This document shows, piece by piece, positions 13,923 through 20,921 of a stretch of 40,878 bases of DNA; the first letter of the stretch is position 1; the number at the start of each line of letters is the position of its first letter. This stretch comes from a virus. The notes below the pieces were generated by a model. It worked only from the letters and a program-made list of their open reading frames with translations. It did no database searches and was not told the origin of the DNA. Location of the stretch: positions 1 through 40,878 of IMG/VR virus record IMGVR_UViG_3300034072_001941; one strand, given 5' to 3'. A program made the translations under genes and the position numbers.

Positions 13923-15635
13923 ATGGACAACGAACCCAATCAACCGGCCGCTGAAACGTTGGCCCGGGCGGCGGAGCTTGACCGCAAACTGTCCGAGTTG
14001 GCGGCGAAAACGGAGACGGTCTTCGATGTCAACGATCCCGTGGAGGTGATCGCCCGGAGCGTGGGCGAGGTCTTCCGGCCGCGCCGGGAGCTGTTTTTCC
14101 GCACGTCGGACCGGACGGTGGTGGCGCGGGGTGCGGATGGCCAATGGGAGCCGATGGACCAAACGTGGGCCGTCACGTATTTCCCGGAACACGGGGTGAA
14201 GTGGACCAAGGGCAAGCGCAAGGCGAACCTGAAGCAGCAAATGGCCGCGGAAATCCTTCGGGCCACCGCCTTCCGGGACGCTCTTCCGAAGCTGAACGGG
14301 GTGAACCCGGTCCGGCTCCCGGTGGTGTCGGAAGACCTGGACGAAAGGGGTTTCGCGAAGCGGAAGGGGTTCGGCAAGATCCGGCTGTTGCCGATCGGCT
14401 ACGACGAGGAAACAGGGATTTGGACGGAAGATGGGATCGATTACCCGGAGGACATTCATTCGGACGATGCGGTGGAGTGGTTTGATCGGCTCTACAAGTA
14501 TTTCGATTGGACGGATCCGAACCGCCAAGCGGTGCAAATGGCTGCCTGTCTGTCCGTTTACATGCGGGAGATGTTCGATGGCCGGCCCCCGATTTTCGTG
14601 TGGAACTCGAACATTCCCGGGTCTGGCAAGTCTCGCCTGGCGGAGATGATCGGCCGGATGATCTTTGGGGCGTGCGAGTCCATGACGTTGGACCAAATCA
14701 ACCGGCGGGAGTTGGAGCAACTCCTCCACACGTGCGCCTTGAATGACGAAAAAATCGTCTGGTTTGATGACGTGGAAGGCAAGCTCTACGCGTCCGAACT
14801 CCGGCAATGGGCCACGGCGAAGTCTCGCGGGGGCCGGGCGTTCCACTCCCAAAAGAAGTTTTACGTGGACCGGGTCCGGAGTGCCACGTTTGTGACCGGC
14901 ACTCACCTGAAGATCGACGAACACCTCGAACGTCGGTCTCTCTACGTCGACCTGTTCCCGGTCCTCGAAGCGAAAAACCGTCGTCTCCCGGCCGATGCCA
15001 TGGAGATCACGGACGAATGGCTGGACGATCCCGAAAACCGGTCCCGGTTCCTAGGTTGCCTCTGGGCGCTCGTCCGGAGGTGGGACGAGGCAAATCGCCC
15101 CCTTGGTCCACGCCCGAAGTTGGCCTCGTTCGAGGGTTGGTCCCGGATGGTCCCGGGCGCCGTGGCATGCGCGGGCTTTGGCGATTGCCTGGCGCCGTTT
15201 GAGGCTCCGGACGCCGGTGGCCTCGATACGTCCGAAGCCAAGCAGCTAGTGGAAGCGCTGATCAAGCACCACGCCAAGGAGTTCGACGGCAAGGGCTACG
15301 CGGACGCTCTGGACGTGATCGCGGAAGCGCGGAAACATCGGCTTTTCGTCCACGTCCTGGGAGACGTGGATCTGATCGTCCAAGACTTGGACCGCAACCC
15401 GCGGTGGCGTTGGGTGGCCAACGCGGACGGGGAAGAACTTACGATGGGGCAAAAGCTCCGGCAAGCGGCTCGATACCGGGACGCGGCCATTGATTCGAAG
15501 TGGGGCAAGCTGTGGAATCGACTCGCCTGCCAAGGCCGGACCTTCGTGGTGGACGGCCGGGCCTTTTCGTTTGGGCGCCGGGATGATACCCGGACGAAGC
15601 GTTATGACATTGTGGAGGTGGAGTTACCGGGATGA
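13923..15635 (+). CDS. Replicative helicase-like ATPase
   Basis: A 570-residue P-loop ATPase. Walker A is in NSNIPGSGKSRLAE (228-241), Walker B is KIVWFDDVEG (277-286), a sensor-like TFVTGTHLK is at 322-330, and an Arg pair (ERRSL, 336-340) could be the finger. This order fits the AAA+/superfamily 3-like helicases that follow AEP primases in phages and plasmids. The N-terminal 200 residues are probably a DNA-binding or loading region; the C-terminal region (about 430-570) may be winged-helix. No Shine-Dalgarno sequence is visible before ATG 13923. Confidence 0.8.
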   Translation: MDNEPNQPAAETLARAAELDRKLSELAAKTETVFDVNDPVEVIARSVGEVFRPRRELFFRTSDRTVVARGADGQWEPMDQTWAVTYFPEHGVKWTKGKRKANLKQQMAAEILRATAFRDALPKLNGVNPVRLPVVSEDLDERGFAKRKGFGKIRLLPIGYDEETGIWTEDGIDYPEDIHSDDAVEWFDRLYKYFDWTDPNRQAVQMAACLSVYMREMFDGRPPIFVWNSNIPGSGKSRLAEMIGRMIFGACESMTLDQINRRELEQLLHTCALNDEKIVWFDDVEGKLYASELRQWATAKSRGGRAFHSQKKFYVDRVRSATFVTGTHLKIDEHLERRSLYVDLFPVLEAKNRRLPADAMEITDEWLDDPENRSRFLGCLWALVRRWDEANRPLGPRPKLASFEGWSRMVPGAVACAGFGDCLAPFEAPDAGGLDTSEAKQLVEALIKHHAKEFDGKGYADALDVIAEARKHRLFVHVLGDVDLIVQDLDRNPRWRWVANADGEELTMGQKLRQAARYRDAAIDSKWGKLWNRLACQGRTFVVDGRAFSFGRRDDTRTKRYDIVEVELPG

Positions 15636-16507
15636 CTGGAAAGGAAGGATTGAATGAGTTGGCATTGTTCGCAGGCGCTGGTGGCGGAATTCTTGGCGGA
15701 AAACTCCTCGGGTGGAGAACCGTCTGTGCCGTCGAAATCGATGGCTATTGTCGGAAAGTCCTCATGCAAAGGCAAGACGACGGAATCCTTGAACCATTCC
15801 CGGTCTGGGACGATGTCCGAACCTTTGACGGAAGACCGTGGCTCGGCATTGTTGACGTGGTTTCTGGCGGGTTTCCGTGTCAGGACATCTCCGCCGCGGG
15901 GAAAGGCGCCGGGATCGGAGGGGAACGAAGTGGGCTGTGGGGAGAAATGGCGCGAATTATCGGTGAAGTTCGACCGCGTTTCGCGTTCGTGGAAAACTCA
16001 CCGTTGCTTGTGGGAAGAGGACTTAGTCGAGTCCTCGCTGATCTTGCCGCGATGGGGTATGATGCGCGGTGGGGTGTTGTGGGAGCGGTCCACGCCGGCG
16101 CACCTCACAAGCGGGAAAGAATTTGGATTGTGGCCAACGATTCGGAGTTCCGACGGAGAGAGGGGCGGACGCGGGGACCTCACCCCTCGGGCGTCTGCAA
16201 ACGAAAATCGGCAAACCAAACTAACGCCATCCCAAAAAAAAGGGAAGCACGGGCTGAGTCTGTGCGCGGCGGTAAATCTGTTTGCAACCCCGATCGCCAG
16301 AGATTGGAAGAGTGGAAAAGCATCGCAAAAAACTATGGAGAAGAATTCACGCCCCCTTTCGGAACAAATTGGTGGGATGTTGAACCCGAAGTGGGTCGAG
16401 TGGTTGATGGGGTGGCCTCTCGGGTGGACCGATTGCGAGCGCTTGGGAATGGACAAGTTCCCGCAGTGGTTGCGCTCGCATGGAGAATGTTAGGCGGCGG
16501 CGCTTAA
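15632..16507 (+). CDS. DNA (cytosine-5) methyltransferase
   Basis: A 291-residue Dcm-family enzyme. Motif I is ALFAGAGGGILGG (11-23), motif II ends in EID, motif IV is GGFPCQDIS with catalytic Cys83, motif VI ENS (121-123), motif VIII RERIWIVA (161-168), and motif X-like GNGQVPAVVALAW near the end. The target-recognition part between motif VIII and IX is short and polar. It probably protects phage DNA against host restriction. It starts within the helicase stop (ATGA). A second frame inside this gene is also coding-like (15654-16493). It ends 18 bases inside the convergent XRE gene. Confidence 0.9.
   Translation: MTGKEGLNELALFAGAGGGILGGKLLGWRTVCAVEIDGYCRKVLMQRQDDGILEPFPVWDDVRTFDGRPWLGIVDVVSGGFPCQDISAAGKGAGIGGERSGLWGEMARIIGEVRPRFAFVENSPLLVGRGLSRVLADLAAMGYDARWGVVGAVHAGAPHKRERIWIVANDSEFRRREGRTRGPHPSGVCKRKSANQTNAIPKKREARAESVRGGKSVCNPDRQRLEEWKSIAKNYGEEFTPPFGTNWWDVEPEVGRVVDGVASRVDRLRALGNGQVPAVVALAWRMLGGGA
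15654..16493 (+). CDS. Overlapping-frame protein inside the methyltransferase gene
   Basis: A 279-residue frame, shifted one base relative to the methyltransferase and almost fully inside it. It starts MSWHCSQALVAEF, continues with WKTHRCLWEE, LPRWGMMRGG, FATPIARDWKSG and PLSEQIGG, and ends with NPKWVEWLMGWPLGWT and DKFPQWLRSHGEC. I know this order from many phage proteins that lie in the alternative frame of Dcm-type genes. AAGGAAGGA sits five to eight bases before its ATG. Between methyltransferase motifs VIII and IX this frame keeps the more family-like sequence, which suggests selection on it. Function unknown; whether it is made is unproven. Confidence 0.6.
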   Translation: MSWHCSQALVAEFLAENSSGGEPSVPSKSMAIVGKSSCKGKTTESLNHSRSGTMSEPLTEDRGSALLTWFLAGFRVRTSPPRGKAPGSEGNEVGCGEKWRELSVKFDRVSRSWKTHRCLWEEDLVESSLILPRWGMMRGGVLWERSTPAHLTSGKEFGLWPTIRSSDGERGGRGDLTPRASANENRQTKLTPSQKKGKHGLSLCAAVNLFATPIARDWKSGKASQKTMEKNSRPLSEQIGGMLNPKWVEWLMGWPLGWTDCERLGMDKFPQWLRSHGEC

Positions 16508-16717
16508 CATTTCCTCCAGCTTGATCCGGGCCGGTTTGTAGCGGCGGGCCAACCGGAGAAATTCAAACGCTAGCGCGGCCGTTCGCGGGAATGGCCGCTT
16601 TAAGCGGCCGTTTTCCCATGTCGAAACCGTTTTGGTGGTCACGTCCAGTAACGTGGCCAATTGACGTTGGGTGAGGTTGAGTTCTGCACGAATTTTCTGC
16701 ACTTCTTGACCTGTCAT
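16490..16717 (-). CDS. XRE-family HTH regulator
   Basis: A 75-residue protein on the minus strand, with the start at the ATG preceding TGQEVQKIRAEL. The HTH is clear: LTQRQLATLLDVTTKTVSTW then ENGRLKRP. The C-terminal helix (TAALAFEFLRLARRYKP) probably dimerises. It converges with the methyltransferase gene and diverges from the membrane-protein gene, so it may control either. It could be a second repressor, or a regulator of the methyltransferase as in control proteins of restriction-modification systems. Confidence 0.85.
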   Translation of the reverse strand: MTGQEVQKIRAELNLTQRQLATLLDVTTKTVSTWENGRLKRPFPRTAALAFEFLRLARRYKPARIKLEEMLSAAA

Positions 16718-16798
16718 AATGTGACCTCGCAACGCGTCAATCCTTCCGGTCTGCCATGGGAACTTCGGTTGGGTGCTTGTTTGTTGTGGGGAGTGATT

Positions 16799-17596
16799 AT
16801 GGCCGCTCTCGCGGTGGTGTTGCAGTCCGGGCTTTCGGGCCTTCAACTTCCCGGGCTGGGCGCCGTGCCTTGGTTGGTGTGGTTGTTGGCCGTGGCGCTC
16901 ACGGTGGCGGACTCGGTGTTGTTGTTGGCCTGGCATCGGTGGAAGGCGTGGCCGCTTGTGGCGGCCGTTGGGCTTGTTTTCACCCTCACGCTCTCGCTCG
17001 AAGCCGTGAACGTGGCCAACGGGTTGAAGGCTCACCATGCCGGGCCCATCGAGGCCCGGGCTTTGGCTGAACAATCGGAACGTTTACGGGTGGACGCGGC
17101 GGACCGGCGGGCGGACGCCGAAACGCGACTTTTTCAGATTCGGGCGTCTCGGGCCACGTGGACCAAGGACGGGGACCCGGCCAATGATGGCCAGGAAGAA
17201 GCGGCGGCCAAGGCGCTGGCAGAAGCGTTCAGCGTAGAGGCGGAGGCATCGACCACCGCCAAGAACGCCCAAGCGGCCGTGGCGGTGGCGGAAGGAACGT
17301 CATCGGTGATCACTACGTTACCTCACCTTGGCGCGTGGATCTTGGCCGGGTTGGCGGCGCTTAAGCTTGTGGCCTTGGCGCTAGCCTCCTTGGTGCACTC
17401 CTCTCCGGCGGAACCGGAGAAACCTTCGCCATTGCCACCGGAAAAAACTTCCGGGCCTGAACCGGAACCCGTCCAAATTTTGCCACCTTTGCCGATTCCG
17501 GCGCGGAAAGGGGCGACCCGCCCGCCGGAAAGAAGGGTGAGGCGAACTATCGTGGGGGCGTCGCTGGGGCGACTGGCTGACCGCTTCATGCGCTAG
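16799..17596 (+). CDS. Membrane protein with coiled middle and Pro-rich tail
   Basis: I start it at ATG 16799, which has GTGGGGAG just upstream; the frame is open back to a GTG at 16721 that abuts the divergent XRE start. The 265-residue product has three hydrophobic segments near the N-terminus (MAALAVVLQSG, VPWLVWLLAVALTVADSVLL, WPLVAAVGLVFTLTL). These are followed by an Ala/Glu/Arg-rich helical region (about 85-165), another membrane segment (HLGAWILAGLAALKLVALAL), and a Pro/Glu-rich cytoplasmic tail ending in basic residues. Not recognised as a family; it resembles host-range or DNA-transfer-type membrane proteins only in layout. Confidence 0.65.
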   Translation: MAALAVVLQSGLSGLQLPGLGAVPWLVWLLAVALTVADSVLLLAWHRWKAWPLVAAVGLVFTLTLSLEAVNVANGLKAHHAGPIEARALAEQSERLRVDAADRRADAETRLFQIRASRATWTKDGDPANDGQEEAAAKALAEAFSVEAEASTTAKNAQAAVAVAEGTSSVITTLPHLGAWILAGLAALKLVALALASLVHSSPAEPEKPSPLPPEKTSGPEPEPVQILPPLPIPARKGATRPPERRVRRTIVGASLGRLADRFMR

Positions 17597-18170
17597 CGCG
17601 GTGCGCGGATTCGTCAGACGTGCGTCTGGTGAGTCTGGGGATTGATGGGGGTGAGTCGCAGACCAGAGAGGGGGCGTTGCGTCCCTGCACCCCTAGGCAC
17701 CCCCTCCCGGCCCCCCGGGTCTTGCGTTCATGCGCGACCCTCGCGGACCGTCGCGACCCTTAAAACCCTCGAAGAAATCGTCGAGGGTTGCAATGGTGTT
17801 CGTTTGGACCCTCGCAAGCTTGAAGAGGGTAGTTCTACGGGGAAAAATAGGTCATTTTCGAGGGTTCGAGGGTTTCGAGGGTTTTTCTGTTATTCCAGCT
17901 AAAACGCGTTTTTGGCCTCAAAAGAGCATGAAAAGTGCTGTTTTTAGGGAATATATAAAGAATCACCCTCGAAACCCTCGCACCCTCGCGGGATCGTGCT
18001 ACTTTAGATCATCCGGGAGGGGTAAGGAATCTTTTTTGCCGGGGTCGCCGTAGTCAGGTGTTACCGTCCGTTCTCAAAAACTGTAAAAATCCGCAAGCCA
18101 AGATCCGCAAGGGCGGGGGTCCTGGGGAAAGGTTGGGCCGGAATGGTCAATTGACATCCGTTGCGGTGAC
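17597..18170. promoter_or_regulatory. 574-base non-coding region: cos or origin candidate
   Basis: This is the largest gap in the genome, directly before the terminase genes, which is where lambda-like phages have cos. It holds a perfect hairpin CAGACG-TG-CGTCTG (17615-17628), the ACCCTCG array (17737-17988), a perfect palindrome AAAACGCGTTTT (17901-17912) in an AT-rich core of about one third GC, and a C-rich run (17698-17717). TTGACA at 18151-18156 lies close to the terminase start. Short open frames across it translate the repeats as low-complexity peptide and are not convincing genes. Confidence 0.65.
17737..17988. repeat. Ten ACCCTCG/CGAGGGT iteron-like repeats with a 24-bp inverted pair
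   Basis: ACCCTCG occurs at 17737, 17765, 17808, 17965, 17974 and 17982; its complement CGAGGGT at 17782, 17859, 17867 and 17876. The triplets at 17859-17882 and 17965-17988 form an inverted repeat with 23 of 24 bases matching, around an 82-base AT-rich spacer with a central palindrome. This arrangement fits binding sites of a terminase small subunit (cosB) or of a replication initiator. Confidence 0.85.
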
Positions 18171-18755
18171 GTGGGCGCAAAGCGCAACCATCACCTTTCC
18201 GCCCTCGTGGCACTTTACGCCGAATCCGCCGGGATCGCTCTCCGGACGGCCCAACTTCACGCCCAACGCTCGAACCCGAAGTGGTTGGAGTTTGCCAAAC
18301 GGAACGGGGTGAGTCTGGACGGCGAGTCCGAACCGCAAGAGATCACCGTGGGCGTGGTGGGTGGCCCGGAAAAACCGATCGAGCACCAAATGGAAGAAGG
18401 GCATCGGGACTTGTGGTCTGAAGCGATGTCCAAAGCTACTGCGGCCACGAAGCGGGGAGATCTCGCGGTGGCGTCGGCGTTGGGCAAGCTGGCCAAGGAG
18501 CAGCTTGAAGCCTACGAAAAGGCGAAGCGGCTCCGGATGGCGCGGGACATTGAAGACCGGGAGTTAATCCGCTCCCACGAGTGGTCCGGGTTGCTCGATT
18601 TCGTGGCGCGGATTGCCGGCATGATCACCGGTCTTGACCGCGAACTCGCGGACCGGGTGAACCCGGAAAATCCGGGCGTGGCCGCGGCGGCGATTCGCGA
18701 TTGGATCGATACAAAGTGGAATCCGGCGGTGGAGGCGTTGCCCGCGCTTGCATGA
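18171..18755 (+). CDS. Terminase small subunit candidate
   Basis: A 194-residue protein from a GTG, ending ATGA over the large terminase gene. Its N-terminus (ALVALYAESAGIALRTAQLHAQRSNP, in two parts AESAGIALRTAQLHAQ and RSNPKWLEF) fits an HTH of the Nu1/TerS kind, followed by a helical region DLAVASALGKLAKEQLEAYEKA. Position directly before GpA-type terminase and after the repeat region makes recognition of the packaging site the likely job. The assignment rests mainly on order and the HTH, not on a clear family signature. Confidence 0.7.
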   Translation: MGAKRNHHLSALVALYAESAGIALRTAQLHAQRSNPKWLEFAKRNGVSLDGESEPQEITVGVVGGPEKPIEHQMEEGHRDLWSEAMSKATAATKRGDLAVASALGKLAKEQLEAYEKAKRLRMARDIEDRELIRSHEWSGLLDFVARIAGMITGLDRELADRVNPENPGVAAAAIRDWIDTKWNPAVEALPALA

Positions 18756-20494
18756 CCTGGCGGGCCGAAGCGATCCGGGAGCAGTTCAAGAGGAAACCAC
18801 TCCCCGGCGTTTGCGAATGGTTGGAGAGAAACATCTATCTCCCCAAGTTGGTGACTCCGGAGCCGGGGCCCCTTTCTTTTCATGGCCGGGAATACATGCG
18901 GCCGATCATGGAGCATTGGAACCCGGAGTCCGGCGTGATGGATCTTTCGATTTCCTCCGGCACCCAAGCCTTGAAGACGGCCGGGCTTTTGTTCGGCCTG
19001 GCGTATCTCATCGTGCACCACCCATCGTCCACGTTGGTGGTTTGTCCGTCGCTGAACTTCGCCCGGGACTTCTACTTTGGCGAAAAGATAAACCCGTTGA
19101 TCGAAGCCAACCCGATCCTTGAAGCACGGAAGCCGACGAACTCGGACCATTTCAAGGCGCTTTCCATGGCGATGGCAGGGGGGACGATTTCGCTTGTGGG
19201 CGCGAATTCTCCCACGAACCTTTCCGGCCGATCGGTCCGCGCGGTGCTCCAAGATGAAGTTTGCAAATACGAGCACCGGGTCTCCGAGCAATCGCCTGAG
19301 TCTCACCCTATGCTTCTGGCGGACGAGCGAACCAAGGCCTATGGCTCGCAAGGGTTCCGTTACAAGTCCTCGTCTCCGAACGTCATCACTCACCCGTTTT
19401 GGCAAACCGTCGAGCAAGGCTCCCAGACCGTCATGCAGATGCCTTGCCCGAACTGCGGAGAAGGCTTCCACTTTGAGTTCAAAAAGGGCGAGAACGGTTA
19501 CCGCTCTTTGGAGTGGGACCCGCACGCCAAGGGCAAGGACGGGCTTTGGGACTTGCAACGGGTGAAAGAGTCCACGCGCTACGTTTGCCCTCACTGCGAT
19601 TACCGGATCTCTTCGGACCAAAAACGGGCGATGGTGCGGGCCTGCCAACCGGTCGACCTGAATCCCGCGGCGCCGAAGTCCCGGCGGAGTTACATCCTTT
19701 CGAGTCTCTACTCTCCTTCCATCTCGTTCGGGGAGTTCGCGGCCAAGTTTCTCGATACGGATCTCTTCGGCCTTCGCAATTTCACCAACTCGTGGTGTGG
19801 GCTTCCTTACTCGGAAATTTCCGTGGACGTAAAGGAAGAGGACGTCCGCAAGCTCATCGACCGCACGCACCGCCGGAAAACCATCCCGTTCGATCCGGTG
19901 GCCATCATGATCAAGGCGGACCCGGGCGAAGTGTCCGGGTGCCACTGGATGGTCACGGCCCACGCGGAAAACGATGACATTGCCGTCCTAGATTGGGGCG
20001 TGGCCACCGGTGTGGAAGCCGTCGAGGCGTTGCGGCTCTCGGGCTCCTTGGTCTACTCCGTGGCCGGCACGAAAAAGCTGGTGGCGCCCGGCGGCGGTTA
20101 CATCGATTCCCGTTACGATTCCGACAAGGTTTACAGCATGTGTGCCCACTCCGGCGGGTTCTGGACGCCCACGCGGGGCAGTGATAGCCGTTACGGGAAC
20201 TGGACGTCCAACCCGGTCAAGTCTCACCCCGGGTTGCGGGTCTTCGTGTTTTCGGATTTCCAGTTGAAGCGGGAGCTTTATGCCCGGCGGATGCGCGGAG
20301 AAGGGCCACGGATCATTCTCCCGGGAGATTCGGACGAGATGTTGATCAAGCAACTTTCTGGGCAGCAACTTGACGCCCAAACCGGGACATGGAAACGGCT
20401 TCCAAATGACCACCTGGGGGACTGCCTCAAGCAAAGCGTGTTGGGACAGTGGGTCCGGGCGGCGGTGATGTCCGCCATGCACAAGGCTGCGTAG
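18752..20494 (+). CDS. terL: Terminase large subunit (GpA family)
   Basis: A 580-residue packaging motor and nuclease. ATPase: SISSGTQALKTAG (66-78), the GpA-type P-loop variant, and Walker B AVLQDEV (164-170). Zinc knuckles CPNC (232-235) and CPHC (279-282) are typical of GpA-like terminases. The C-terminal nuclease part has IKADPG and VLDWGVATG. It is a little shorter than lambda GpA (641). GpA-family terminases are usually of cos type, which supports a cos site in the region before 18171. ATG overlaps the small subunit stop. Confidence 0.95.
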   Translation: MTWRAEAIREQFKRKPLPGVCEWLERNIYLPKLVTPEPGPLSFHGREYMRPIMEHWNPESGVMDLSISSGTQALKTAGLLFGLAYLIVHHPSSTLVVCPSLNFARDFYFGEKINPLIEANPILEARKPTNSDHFKALSMAMAGGTISLVGANSPTNLSGRSVRAVLQDEVCKYEHRVSEQSPESHPMLLADERTKAYGSQGFRYKSSSPNVITHPFWQTVEQGSQTVMQMPCPNCGEGFHFEFKKGENGYRSLEWDPHAKGKDGLWDLQRVKESTRYVCPHCDYRISSDQKRAMVRACQPVDLNPAAPKSRRSYILSSLYSPSISFGEFAAKFLDTDLFGLRNFTNSWCGLPYSEISVDVKEEDVRKLIDRTHRRKTIPFDPVAIMIKADPGEVSGCHWMVTAHAENDDIAVLDWGVATGVEAVEALRLSGSLVYSVAGTKKLVAPGGGYIDSRYDSDKVYSMCAHSGGFWTPTRGSDSRYGNWTSNPVKSHPGLRVFVFSDFQLKRELYARRMRGEGPRIILPGDSDEMLIKQLSGQQLDAQTGTWKRLPNDHLGDCLKQSVLGQWVRAAVMSAMHKAA

Positions 20495-20543
20495 AATCCT
20501 CACATCAGCCGGGAACGGCTGCGGATTTAAACGAAAACACTTT

Positions 20544-20559
20544 CCCCACCAACGTGGGG
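20544..20559 (+). terminator. Short GC hairpin after terminase
   Basis: CCCCAC-CAAC-GTGGGG (20544-20559) follows AAACACTTT and is followed by GCTTT. It is a modest rho-independent-type hairpin between terminase and the connector gene, probably a partial terminator since the head operon continues on the same strand. Confidence 0.5.
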
Positions 20560-20633
20560 GCTTTCCGCGTCTCAGGGGAACCTGGGGCGCGGTTTTGTTT
20601 TCGGTCGGGGAGATTGACCGTCAAACGGCTACC

Positions 20634-20918
20634 GTGACGGCACGAGCGGAAGGATTGGCGAAGTTCCACACGGTCGAAGAGATCGAGGACATGTGGCGCC
20701 GTGTGCTCGCGGCAAGCCTGGAGCGGTCCGAGGTGAACATCATCATCAATCAGACCTCGAAGCCGGACGGCCGGTCCGCCAACGGCATCACGTTGGCGAC
20801 CCTGGAACAACAAGAAGCGTTCATGGCGGACTGTCGGGAAGCGCTTGCCTCGAAGTCCGACGCTCCCACGCGTCTTCCGCGCCACCTCTCCTTCCGCAAT
20901 CGCCGAACCGAAGCTTGA
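20634..20918 (+). CDS. Head-tail joining protein candidate (gpW-like position)
   Basis: A small gene between large terminase and portal, the place of gpW in lambda. I start at GTG 20634 (94 residues); a TTG at 20595 is in frame and gives 107. The product has a helix (TVEEIEDMWRRVLAASL), a strand turn with DGRSANGITLATL and a final helix EQQEAFMADCREAL, which fits the two-helix, one-hairpin layout of gpW. Sequence similarity is too low for me to be sure. Confidence 0.55.
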   Translation: MTARAEGLAKFHTVEEIEDMWRRVLAASLERSEVNIIINQTSKPDGRSANGITLATLEQQEAFMADCREALASKSDAPTRLPRHLSFRNRRTEA

Positions 20919-20921
20919 CCC

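Noticed and set aside
13470-14924. 484-residue minus-strand open frame opposite the helicase
   Set aside because: Composition is that of an antisense shadow; the plus strand encodes clear Walker motifs.
17642-18053. Two short plus-strand open frames across the ACCCTCG repeats
   Set aside because: The peptides just repeat RGF/EGF-like triplets from the DNA repeats, lack ribosome sites, and cross the AT-rich core.
18512-19963. 483-residue minus-strand open frame opposite the large terminase
   Set aside because: Antisense shadow of a well-supported GpA-type terminase.
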